DNA from: CAYPFY01 sp964410105 | GTDB lineage: Bacteria; Bacteroidota; Ignavibacteria; UBA10030; SZUA-254 | DNA: 64,000 bases | Direction of reading: 5' to 3' | NCBI GenBank assembly: GCA_964410105.1 | Contig: CAYPFY010000010.1 | Location: 62,001 to 126,000, forward strand | Shown here: positions 52,895-61,387 of the stretch, piece by piece | How the letters are laid out: each line of letters opens with the position of its first letter | Numbering within the stretch: the first letter of the stretch is position 1 | Program-made: the position numbers and the translations under genes | The notes under the pieces: generated by a model | The model's input: only the letters and a program-made list of their open reading frames with translations | Databases searched by the model: none | What the model was told of the DNA's origin: nothing

Positions 52895-55312
52895 TTATTT
52901 CATCCGCTCGATGGTACTGATCTCTCTTAAGAGATCCTTCTTCGTAAACCGCGACTTGCTCATGATCGTTGAGATGAACCCCTGCATCTGCTCCTTCGTA
53001 TCCTCATCGACCTCCATCGAGGTGAGGATGATGATGGGAGTGGAGCGCGTCGCGGGGTTTTGTTTCAGCTGGTAGGCCACATTGAACCCGGAGATATCGG
53101 GCATGATGAGGTCGAGAATAATCAGATCGGGGGATTCGGTCCCGGCGAGGCGCACCCCCTCCTTTCCGTTCATCGTCTTCAGCACCTCATAACCTTCGGC
53201 CTCGAGCATTACCTGAATGAGCTCGGCGGCGGTCCGGTCATCATCAATGATGAGCACCTTGGGGTGTTGTTTCTGGGAATGCAGTTTGAGCGGAATGCGC
53301 TTCAGGGCGGTGATGAGATCGTCTTTATTGACCGGCTTGACGAAATAATCCACCGCGCCCATACTGAATCCCAGCTTCTTCTCGTCCGTGATGGAGATAA
53401 TGATAATGGGGATGGACTTGCAGATCGGATGCCGCTTCAGTTCTTTCATCACCTGCCATCCGTCCTTCACCGGCATGATCATGTCGAGGGTGATGACATT
53501 GGGCTTTATTCTCTTGGCCCGTTCAAGCCCCTCGGCGCCGTCGCGGGCGATTTCCGTCCTGTAGCCCGCCTCCTGCAGGTACATCTGGATTAGCTGGCCG
53601 GCCTGCGGATTGTCTTCAATTATGAGGATGAGAGGTTTATTACCGTCGGGCAATGTGGCGGGCTGTTCCCCCACGATCCGAAGAAGCTGATCGGCGGATT
53701 CGATAACCTCCCCTGCCACCACCATCGGGATGCGGAAACGGAACGTGCTCCCCTTGCCCCATTCACTCTCAACCTTGATATGTCCCCCGTGGAGTTCTAC
53801 CAGGCGCTTGGTGATGACGAGGCCGAGCCCGGTTCCCTCCTTCGGTCCCTTCGCATTATTCCCCTGCTGGAAAGCCTGGAAGAGCCGGCTCAAATCTTCC
53901 GGTTTGATGCCGATCCCCTGATCTTCGACGATGACTTCGATTTCATTCACAAACCGGCGGATGGCGACTGTCACCTTCCCGCCGGGATTACTGTATTTGA
54001 CCGCATTCGAGACGAGATTAACGAGTATCTGCTTGAACCGGGTCTGATCCACGACGAGCTGATCGATCTCGGGAGCGACCTCGAAGCTGAGGTTGATATT
54101 TTTCTGCTGGAGCGCGGCCTGCATGACCCGCTGGATGCTGTCGGTGAAGTACGCGACCGGGTATGCCTCCACGTGGAGCTCCATTTTCCCCGCCTCGATC
54201 TTTGAGAGATCGAGAATGTCGTTGATGAGCCCCTGCAGGTGTTTTCCGCTCTCGTTGATGTTTTTCATGAAATCGCTGGTCCTGTCGGGGGGGAGATTCT
54301 TCAGGTCCGAGGTGAGGATCTCCGAAAAGCCGACGATCGCATTCAGCGGGGCGCGGAGCTCATGGCTAAAGGTCGCGAGAAATCTTTTGAGCGTTTCGTT
54401 GGCATCGTCCGTCCGCTTCTTCTCGTTCTCCAGTTCGATATTCTTGATCGTCACCTCATCCATGAGCCTCTTACGGCTCATGCCGATTGCGAGCTCATTG
54501 GCGATGATCGAGAGCAGTTTCAGGTCTTCCTGCACAAAGGACTCGACTTTGGGGGAGAGGATCTCGAGCACGCCCTGGACCTCGTTCTGGACCATCAGCG
54601 GAATCGAGATGAGCGTCTTCAGCTTGAGAGAATCGGTTTCGTTCAGGAAATAAGCGGCTATGGAACTCCGGGCGAGCTCGTCTGTGACCACAACTTTGCG
54701 CTCCATGGCCGTTTTCACGGCGATGGTCTCCGTCTTCTCGTCGACGATCTGATGTTCGACTTCGGGGTCGACCCTGACATCCACGAGGGAGGGGGCCATC
54801 AGGTGGAGAAGCGAGGAGCGTTGATCATAGCGGTATATGCAGACGAATTTCGAGGGTATCTCCATGAAAGCGGCTATCCGTTCGCCGGCGCTAAGACACA
54901 GATCGTCGAGATGCGGAGCAATATTGATCACGTGCGAGACTTCCATGAGCATCTCTTTCTGACGCTCCTGCCTTTTCTGCTCCGTGATATCCTGGAAGAA
55001 GACCGAGATCCCGCTGTCGGTCGGATAGATGCGAATGTCGTACCAGGCCTCGAAGCGCTCGTCACGGTACGAAGTGACAAAACTCTGGAAGACTTTCTTC
55101 TCCATCGCGAGCCGGTATTTCTCCCCCAGCTCGGCATCTTTGGCATTCGGGAAGATTTCGAAGACGTTTTTGGTAAGAACCTGCTCCCGCTTCAGCCCAG
55201 TTCCTTCTTCCGCCGCACGGTTCCAATATGTAAAGCGAAAGTCACTGTCAAGCGCAAAGAATCCGCCTGATATACCTTCGAGAATTTCTACATATTTGTT
55301 GGAGGAATCCAT
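52895..55312 (-). CDS. hybrid histidine kinase: PAS, GAF, kinase, two receivers
   Basis: 805 residues. PAS domain (about 5-115: LDSDFRFTYWNRAAEEGTG), GAF domain (about 125-300), HisKA box FSHELRAPLNAIVGFSEIL (phospho-acceptor His317), ATPase domain (NLVSNAVKYSNPGGKVTV, EDQGIGIKPEDLSRLFQAF, GTGLGLVITKRLVELHGG), then two receiver domains: REC1 with Asp610 (ITLDMIMPVKDGW) and REC2 with Asp734 (IILDLIMPDISGF). No output domain and no membrane segment, so it is a cytoplasmic sensor that likely signals through a phosphorelay. All catalytic residues are intact. Confidence 0.93.
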   Translation of the reverse strand: MDSSNKYVEILEGISGGFFALDSDFRFTYWNRAAEEGTGLKREQVLTKNVFEIFPNAKDAELGEKYRLAMEKKVFQSFVTSYRDERFEAWYDIRIYPTDSGISVFFQDITEQKRQERQKEMLMEVSHVINIAPHLDDLCLSAGERIAAFMEIPSKFVCIYRYDQRSSLLHLMAPSLVDVRVDPEVEHQIVDEKTETIAVKTAMERKVVVTDELARSSIAAYFLNETDSLKLKTLISIPLMVQNEVQGVLEILSPKVESFVQEDLKLLSIIANELAIGMSRKRLMDEVTIKNIELENEKKRTDDANETLKRFLATFSHELRAPLNAIVGFSEILTSDLKNLPPDRTSDFMKNINESGKHLQGLINDILDLSKIEAGKMELHVEAYPVAYFTDSIQRVMQAALQQKNINLSFEVAPEIDQLVVDQTRFKQILVNLVSNAVKYSNPGGKVTVAIRRFVNEIEVIVEDQGIGIKPEDLSRLFQAFQQGNNAKGPKEGTGLGLVITKRLVELHGGHIKVESEWGKGSTFRFRIPMVVAGEVIESADQLLRIVGEQPATLPDGNKPLILIIEDNPQAGQLIQMYLQEAGYRTEIARDGAEGLERAKRIKPNVITLDMIMPVKDGWQVMKELKRHPICKSIPIIIISITDEKKLGFSMGAVDYFVKPVNKDDLITALKRIPLKLHSQKQHPKVLIIDDDRTAAELIQVMLEAEGYEVLKTMNGKEGVRLAGTESPDLIILDLIMPDISGFNVAYQLKQNPATRSTPIIILTSMEVDEDTKEQMQGFISTIMSKSRFTKKDLLREISTIERMK

Positions 55313-55358
55313 GACCTGCCTTTTTGTTGGAATTCAAAGGGCGACGATAAACAGATTG

Positions 55359-55387
55359 AGGTTACGTAATTTATCAATAAGATGCAA
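55359..55387 (-). promoter_or_regulatory. promoter of the hybrid kinase gene
   Basis: TTGCAT (55387-55382), 17-base spacer, TAACCT (55364-55359) on the minus strand, 47 bases before the ATG at 55312. Confidence 0.55.
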
Positions 55388-55548
55388 GCACTTTTTTGCA
55401 AAAAGCTTGAGATAACAGTTTTAATCCCTTATGAAATAAGGTGCCCAAAGTTATCCACCGGTTGTGAACAGGGGACACCTGAAAAACCAACGTTTTGGGG
55501 GAGTTTTTTGGGAATTATCAACAGACCCATCGACGGGTGAGGGGGGGA
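55388..55548. other. AT-rich intergenic stretch with DnaA-box-like sites and hairpins
   Basis: No gene. It holds a CCTTAT-GAA-ATAAGG hairpin (about 55427-55441) and an imperfect palindrome around TTTTTTGCAAAAA. Sites close to the DnaA box TTATCCACA occur at 55451 (TTATCCACC), 55515 (TTATCAACA) and, inside the promoter spacer, 55371 (TTATCAATA). The rtcB operon ends here on the right. Confidence 0.35.
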
Positions 55549-56970
55549 TTACCCCTTCATTACCGCCAGGGGGACCAGTCGTGCCACCGTGCGTGCCAGC
55601 CCCGCACCCTGGACAACATCGACGACCTTACCGACGTCCTTATAGGCGTCCGGCTTTTCCTCCGTAAGACCCGAAGAACTTTCACCACGAACAATTATGC
55701 CCTTTTCTTTAAGCTCCGCGAGAAGCTCACGGGGCGATGTTTCTTTTTTTGCTTGGGTCCGGCTTTTTGATCTCCCGGCTCCGTGGCAGCAAGAGCCGAA
55801 TGTTTCATTCATCGCCTGGTCGGTACCGACAAGGACATAGGAGCATGTCCCCATGCTTCCGGGGATAAGGACAGGCTGGCCCGTCACGCGCACTTCAGGG
55901 GGAAGGGCGGGGTGGTTTTTGGGAAAAGCCCGGGTGGCTCCTTTACGGTGGACGAGCACCCTTCGGTTCACGCCATCAACCAGATGATCTTCCGTTTTCG
56001 CGATATTGTGGCATACATCGTCCACCAGGTTGAGGTCATCGGTCCCCGCCACTTTCCCGAAATCCCTCCGTACCCAGTGGGTGATTATCTGTCTGTTGCC
56101 GAATCGGAAATTCGCCGCGGCGGCCATACCCCTCAGGTATTTCTGTCCTTCATCGGATTTCACGGGGACGCAGGCGAGCTGACGGTCAATCACAGAAATT
56201 TTGTGCCGTTTCATTCCCTCCTGCATCAGGTCGAGATAATCGGTACAGACCTGGTGGCCGAGACCCCGCGAGCCGCTGTGCAGAAGGACGACGACCTGGT
56301 CGAGATGAAGGCCGAATGAGGAGGCGGTCTCGTGATCATAAATATCAGAGACTCTCTGGATTTCGAGAAAATGATTCCCCGACCCGAGGGTGCCGAGCTG
56401 GTGGAGCCCCCTCTCCTTTGCCCTCGGGCTTACGGCGGATGGATCGGCACCGAAAATCGCCCCGCAGTCCTCGATCCGGTTGAGATCTGTCTGAAATCCG
56501 TAGCCGCGGCGTACCGCCCAGGCTGCGCCCTCGCCAAGAATCTCTTCCAGGTCAGAATGGGAGATTTCAAGCAGACCCTTCCGGCCGGCTCCGCAGGGAA
56601 TGTCCTCGAAGAGTTTTCCCAGGAGTTCTTGCAGATTCGGGCGTATCTCCTTCACGGTCAGGGGGGAGGTCAGGAGCCTGACCCCGCAGTTGATGTCGAA
56701 TCCGACTCCGCCCGCCGAGACGACCCCCTCGTCGGGATCCGATGCCGCCACACCACCGATGCAGAACCCATATCCCTGGTGGGCATCGGGCATAGCCAGG
56801 GAGCGTCCCACCAGACCGGGAAGGGTTGCCACATTGGCGATCTGATCCACGGTCTGGTCCCTGGCGATCTGGCGGAAAAGCTCATCGTCAGCAAACACCA
56901 GTCCTTCGACACGCATCCCCTTCTTGTGAGTTTTGGGCAGGATCACTCTATATTTGTCTTTCCTTGTCAT
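55549..56970 (-). CDS. rtcB: RNA-splicing ligase RtcB
   Basis: 473 residues, the usual size. It joins 2',3'-cyclic phosphate and 5'-OH RNA ends using GTP and Mn. Key motifs: LAMPDAHQGYGFCIGGVAA, GGVGFDINCGVRLL (metal-binding Cys), LHSGSRGLGHQ, NRQIITHW, VHRKGATRAFP and the guanylated His396 in CCHGAGRSKSR. Complete. ATG 56970 overlaps the archease stop codon by one base. Confidence 0.96.
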   Translation of the reverse strand: MTRKDKYRVILPKTHKKGMRVEGLVFADDELFRQIARDQTVDQIANVATLPGLVGRSLAMPDAHQGYGFCIGGVAASDPDEGVVSAGGVGFDINCGVRLLTSPLTVKEIRPNLQELLGKLFEDIPCGAGRKGLLEISHSDLEEILGEGAAWAVRRGYGFQTDLNRIEDCGAIFGADPSAVSPRAKERGLHQLGTLGSGNHFLEIQRVSDIYDHETASSFGLHLDQVVVLLHSGSRGLGHQVCTDYLDLMQEGMKRHKISVIDRQLACVPVKSDEGQKYLRGMAAAANFRFGNRQIITHWVRRDFGKVAGTDDLNLVDDVCHNIAKTEDHLVDGVNRRVLVHRKGATRAFPKNHPALPPEVRVTGQPVLIPGSMGTCSYVLVGTDQAMNETFGSCCHGAGRSKSRTQAKKETSPRELLAELKEKGIIVRGESSSGLTEEKPDAYKDVGKVVDVVQGAGLARTVARLVPLAVMKG

Positions 56971-57383
56971 CAGACGTCGAAGAAAACCCGGACGGTCGCT
57001 CCCTTCGGGGCGGAGGTGATGGCCAGCTGGTGGTAGGTAACGGCCTTAATCACAAGCTTCGGGCGGCTGGCGGAGATCGGACCGCCATGAAGCGTCGCAC
57101 GGAGCGATTTCCCGTTCATACTCCCGATCGAAATTTTCGAGGGGATGAATCCCTGGGCATCGCAGAGGTAGAGAATTTCGGATAGCCAGCGGACGAGAAG
57201 TTGCGGCTGATCGGACGCGGAAAGGCTGATCGTGCGAACGGCGGAGGCGCGGGCCCGCATCCTGCCGAAGGAAAGCTCGACGAGACCCCGTGCGGCCTGC
57301 TCGAAGGCTTCGGCGAGCGTATTTCCTCTTGCCTCGATCCCGACATCCGCCGGGTGATCCAGGACCTCATAGCCCGCTTTCAT
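56970..57383 (-). CDS. archease (RtcB activator)
   Basis: 137 residues. The start MKAGYEVLDHPADVGIEARG and internal LVRWLSEILYLCDAQGF match the archease family, which speeds up RtcB guanylation and allows multiple turnovers. Coupled to rtcB in the same operon. ATG 57383 was chosen; a 56-codon extension would overlap the patatin gene's end and is not needed for the fold. Confidence 0.94.
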   Translation of the reverse strand: MKAGYEVLDHPADVGIEARGNTLAEAFEQAARGLVELSFGRMRARASAVRTISLSASDQPQLLVRWLSEILYLCDAQGFIPSKISIGSMNGKSLRATLHGGPISASRPKLVIKAVTYHQLAITSAPKGATVRVFFDV

Positions 57384-57399
57384 AGCGAACAGCGCGCCC

Positions 57400-60165
57400 T
57401 CAGAGCGGAGGGCCGACGGAGAAGTACAGAAGGAGCGGTCCGACTGTGAGGGGGGAGTTCGGCAGATCCTGCTGAAAATAAAAGCTCTTCCCCATCCCGA
57501 CCGAGGCCTGGCCGATGGGCGTATCGAGGGCGATCTCCAGACCGATGCCATGGCGGAAGCGATTCAGTTTCAGTTCCTGAGGCACGAGGGAAATTGTGCC
57601 GAGGTCGTAGCGGGCTTTCAGGTACGTTTCGAAGAGCAATCTGAACGGGAACGAGAACCTATACTCCATATTCACGAGAAAAATCTGACGCCCGCGGCTG
57701 TCGTCCTCCCGAAGCCCGGTAAATGAATTAAACCCGCCCAGGCTGAATTGCTCAGCCAGGGGGAGAGTCTGGTCGGCGAAGCCGACGGTGACCTTCGGAT
57801 GGAGGGTATGGCGCGGGAGAAATGTATGGTACGACTCATAGGAGACCCCGATCTTACCGAACTGAGCCTCGCTCCCGAAGCTCTTCAGGGCGGCTTCATA
57901 GGCCACGGAGAGCTGCATCCCTTCGGTGGGAAATGAGAACTTATCCTCGGTGTCGATGATGCTCTGGAGCCTGAGCCCTACGTAGCGGTATTGCTCCGGA
58001 GTGAACCCTGCGCCAGACAATGCGTCGATCGTGTGGTGTTCCCACCGTAGCTCCGCCGTGATGTCGCCGAGGCGCTTGAAATTGCTCCCGAAAGTGATCG
58101 AGGCCCCGGTCTTCGTCTGGCGGTATCTCCCCTGCTCTATACGGTCCCAGTGCTCGCTGGTGAGGGAGGGATCGTCCTGGTAGGTGAAAACATCCCGCGA
58201 CGAGACATAGCCTCTCAGGTTGAACGTCAGATAGGTATTGAATATACGGTTAATGGTATACTCCGCCCTCAGCCCCCGGTCCCGGTAGCCGTACCGGAGG
58301 ACGACCCCGAGGTCCTCCCACGCCCCCCGAAAATTCGCATCTCGGACGTCGATTGTGCTGACGAGCCCGTGCTCGTCGTCGGCATGGAAGCCGAGCCGGA
58401 GCAGTTCCGAGCTCTTCTCTTTCACTTTAAGGAAGACGACCGGCTGGTTCGCCGAGTAGCGGACATCGAGGAGGACATAGTCAAACAGGCCGGTGCTCTT
58501 GATATTGACAATCCCCTGAGACGCCTTGTCGATACTAAAGACCTCCCCCTCGTCGAGCGGAAATTCCCGGCGGATGATGTAGTCGCGCGTCTTCTCATTC
58601 CCTTCGTACCGGATCTGTGAAATCCGCCCCTCGTTGATGAAAAAGCTGCAGCTCCCGGAGTCGCGATCCACCCTGAGGGATTCGACGCGCGCCAGGGAGT
58701 ATCCCTTCTTGCGGTAAAGGGCCAAGACGTTTTCCATTGCGGACTGGATGCCCGAGGGACTGGCGTCCGTCCCGGCCAGGCCTTCGAGCGCCTGGCGGAC
58801 GTCCCCGCTCGAGACGAGGGCATTGCCGGAAAACGCAATTTTATCGATCGGATGGTTCTTCCGCGCGTGCCAGGTGATCTCGACGGGGCTCCCGACCTCG
58901 CGCACCACGGCGGAGAGCTCGGAATACTCACCCGTGAGAGCGGCTTCATTCAGATATCGGCGGACTCTGCTCGGGGAGAGGGAATCATGGAGGGCGTCCG
59001 CCGCAAGTTCCGCCCGCAGGGAATCGGGAGGGGGGTCGCCCTCGAAGCGGAGAATGACATCGTGGTACGTTTCACCGTCGAGGGTTTTGGGCGTGTGAGC
59101 GTCGATCGCCCCCAGGATGGAGGGTACGCTCGCCTCGGCGACACGTTCGCCCGTCCCGATGAGCGTGTCGATCCGCGAAAAATCGGAGGCGATGCGGCTC
59201 ACGCTTTCCGGGGTGATGACCACGTCGGCCAGCTTCAGCTGCTGACGGTTCGATTCCTGCATCATGATGGTCATGATCTGGTCGGCGATTTCCCAGGGGA
59301 GGCCCAGCTGGCCCAGGCTCCGCATGGAGCTCGTCGAATTGACCACGATGACGATATCGCATCCCAAGGACCGGGCCACATCGGCCGGGATATTCGATGT
59401 CAGCCCGCCGTCGACCATGACGAGAGAATCCTTCTGGACCGGCGAATAGAGGAGAGGGACGGTGACGCTTGCCCTCATGGCCTCGGCGAGCGACCCGCGG
59501 TCAAGGAGGATCCTCCGTCCTGAGATCAGGTCTGTGGCTGTCGCCCTGAAAGGCACTTTCAGATCGTCAAATGTCGGGATGGGGTGATACAGCGATTGCA
59601 GCGTCAGATAGGAAAAGAAATTTGAGAGCCTCTGTCCGCCCGATATGGAGGAGGGGATAATCGGTTCCAGACCCTCGAATCGAATGAGCAGATACCCTTC
59701 CTGGAGCGCCTGTTTCTGTCCGACAAAGAGATCTGTCCGTTTCGTCTCCTCGGAGAAGGAGAGAAGATCGCTCCAGTTCGTGTGGAGCGCGATGTCCTCG
59801 AGCTGTGCAGTGGAGTATCCGGCGGCGTAGAGCCCCCCGACAACGCTCCCGAGGCTGTTTCCGACGATGAGATCGATCGGGATATGGTGTCGTTCCAGGA
59901 CGCGGAGAACTCCGATCTGCGCAAGGCCCCTCGCTCCGCCGCCGCTCAGGACGAGGCCTATCTTGGGCCGAGTTGAGTCACGGGCCGGATGGCCGTGTAT
60001 GCCGTGAATCCAGGCGGGCATAACGCTGGGGCGGATCGTGACAACTTTTTTCTGGGGATACGCCGGCGACGTGAAGACCAGGAGAGCGAGCAATGTGTAG
60101 ACTGCCGTATACACTCGGATTATGTGCAGACTCTGAAAAGTATGGATTTTCGCATGGAGAATCAA
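57400..60165 (-). CDS. patatin-like phospholipase fused to POTRA/beta-barrel (PlpD-like)
   Basis: 921 residues. Signal segment (about 15-38), then the patatin domain (about 65-370): oxyanion GGGARG (75-80), nucleophile Ser104 in GNSLGS and the Asp252 of the DGG box (VMVDGGLTSN). POTRA-like segments follow (about 370-580), then a 16-strand-like barrel domain (Bac_surface_Ag/D15 type) to the C-terminus. This order is that of PlpD-type (type Vd) autotransporters with lipase activity. TTG 60165 is used as start because GGTAGGAA precedes it; GTG 60114 is an alternative. It lies between the GT4 gene and the archease gene. Confidence 0.9.
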   Translation of the reverse strand: MILHAKIHTFQSLHIIRVYTAVYTLLALLVFTSPAYPQKKVVTIRPSVMPAWIHGIHGHPARDSTRPKIGLVLSGGGARGLAQIGVLRVLERHHIPIDLIVGNSLGSVVGGLYAAGYSTAQLEDIALHTNWSDLLSFSEETKRTDLFVGQKQALQEGYLLIRFEGLEPIIPSSISGGQRLSNFFSYLTLQSLYHPIPTFDDLKVPFRATATDLISGRRILLDRGSLAEAMRASVTVPLLYSPVQKDSLVMVDGGLTSNIPADVARSLGCDIVIVVNSTSSMRSLGQLGLPWEIADQIMTIMMQESNRQQLKLADVVITPESVSRIASDFSRIDTLIGTGERVAEASVPSILGAIDAHTPKTLDGETYHDVILRFEGDPPPDSLRAELAADALHDSLSPSRVRRYLNEAALTGEYSELSAVVREVGSPVEITWHARKNHPIDKIAFSGNALVSSGDVRQALEGLAGTDASPSGIQSAMENVLALYRKKGYSLARVESLRVDRDSGSCSFFINEGRISQIRYEGNEKTRDYIIRREFPLDEGEVFSIDKASQGIVNIKSTGLFDYVLLDVRYSANQPVVFLKVKEKSSELLRLGFHADDEHGLVSTIDVRDANFRGAWEDLGVVLRYGYRDRGLRAEYTINRIFNTYLTFNLRGYVSSRDVFTYQDDPSLTSEHWDRIEQGRYRQTKTGASITFGSNFKRLGDITAELRWEHHTIDALSGAGFTPEQYRYVGLRLQSIIDTEDKFSFPTEGMQLSVAYEAALKSFGSEAQFGKIGVSYESYHTFLPRHTLHPKVTVGFADQTLPLAEQFSLGGFNSFTGLREDDSRGRQIFLVNMEYRFSFPFRLLFETYLKARYDLGTISLVPQELKLNRFRHGIGLEIALDTPIGQASVGMGKSFYFQQDLPNSPLTVGPLLLYFSVGPPL

Positions 60166-60171
60166 GAATTC

Positions 60172-61284
60172 CTACCGCCGGCGGCAGTCATCCCACCACC
60201 GGGCGATGAGGTGACCGAGATTTTCTCTGAATGACGCTTCGTCGAATTTTTCCGCATGAGCCCTCATCCTCCCGGGGTCGAACGACGTCCCCCGGAAGGT
60301 CTGCAATGCGTGGCGCAGGCTCGATGCAGACTGCTCCGCAAAAAGGATCCCCGTTATGCCATCGAGCACGGTTTCCCGTACTCCTCCCTTCCCGTAGGCG
60401 ATCACCGGCTTGCCGCACGCCATCGCTTCGACCGGCGCGATGCCGAAATCCTCTTCCCCCGGAAGTATCAATGCCCGGCAGCGCCGGAGGTACCGCGTGA
60501 CCTCCGCGTCCGGCACGTATCCCACAAATTCCACATTCGATGTGGCTGCGGCTTTCAGCCTTCTTTCCTCCGACCCCGTGCCGATGACGATCAGCCGCTC
60601 CTTGAGCGTGCTGAAGGCCTCCACGGCGATATCGATCCGCTTGTAGGGCACGAGGGCAGAAAGGACAAGGTAGTAGCCGTCGTTCTCATCCGAGAGCGAA
60701 AACCGGCCGGTGTCGACCGGAGGGTAGAGAACTTCCGAGTCCCGGGAGTATATCCGTGAGATCCGTTCCTGGACATAGCGCGAGTTGGCGATGAAGCGAT
60801 CGACCGTCCGTGAAGTCCGGACGTCCCACCGCTGCAGAAAATCGCGGAGGAAAAACATGGCTGCCCGGACCGGGACCGGCGACCTTCCCGGGCCGAAATA
60901 CTGTTCGTACTGATCCCAGATATACCTCATGGGAGTATGGCAGTAACAAATATGGAGGCAGCCGTTCCTCGGCCGGATTCCCTTGGCAGAGGAAGAGCTG
61001 CTCGAGATGACAAGATCGAAGCCCCGCAGGTCGAACGAGCCGAACGCGGCCGGAAACAGAGGAAGATAGTACTGATAACGCGTCTCAGCCCGGGGGAGGT
61101 GCTGGACGAACGAGGGAACGATCTTCATCCGTTCGATGGGGGGGGACGCGGAGCCCGCGCGGTGGACGAGAGTGAAAAGCGTCGCCGCGGGAAACATCTC
61201 GCACAAAACCTCGAGGACGCGTTCGCCACCCCGCATGCTGACGAGCCAGTCATGGACGATCGCGATATTTTTCGGCTCTTCCAT
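60172..61284 (-). CDS. GT4-family glycosyltransferase
   Basis: 370 residues. N-terminal Rossmann fold (IAIVHDWLVSMRGGERVLEV), CYCHTPMRYIWDQYEQYF, donor-binding motif LILPGEEDFGIAPVEAMACGKPVIAYGKGG with the E-x7-E pattern. Retaining nucleotide-sugar transferase for an envelope or exported polysaccharide. The first gene of the run GT4-patatin-archease-rtcB, all with gaps of 16 bases or less. A TATATT box lies only 6 bases from the ATG, so the mRNA may be leaderless. Confidence 0.92.
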   Translation of the reverse strand: MEEPKNIAIVHDWLVSMRGGERVLEVLCEMFPAATLFTLVHRAGSASPPIERMKIVPSFVQHLPRAETRYQYYLPLFPAAFGSFDLRGFDLVISSSSSSAKGIRPRNGCLHICYCHTPMRYIWDQYEQYFGPGRSPVPVRAAMFFLRDFLQRWDVRTSRTVDRFIANSRYVQERISRIYSRDSEVLYPPVDTGRFSLSDENDGYYLVLSALVPYKRIDIAVEAFSTLKERLIVIGTGSEERRLKAAATSNVEFVGYVPDAEVTRYLRRCRALILPGEEDFGIAPVEAMACGKPVIAYGKGGVRETVLDGITGILFAEQSASSLRHALQTFRGTSFDPGRMRAHAEKFDEASFRENLGHLIARWWDDCRRR

Positions 61285-61321
61285 GGGAGAATATACGAAG
61301 ATTGTCTTTTGAAATCCGGGG

Positions 61322-61350
61322 TTGCTTCACTCTTCCGTGCTTCCTATATT
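61322..61350 (+). promoter_or_regulatory. promoter of the alpha/beta hydrolase/M28 peptidase pair
   Basis: TTGCTT (61322-61327), 17-base spacer, TATATT (61345-61350). The TTG here is not a start codon. Confidence 0.55.
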
Positions 61351-61387
61351 TGGGGACTCCGATCATGGCCCCAGTCCGACTTTTCGA

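Noticed and set aside
55371..55523. Replication origin
   Set aside because: Only three DnaA-box-like sites, none perfect, and no dnaA, dnaN, gyrB, rnpA or strand switch nearby; kept only as a low-level finding.
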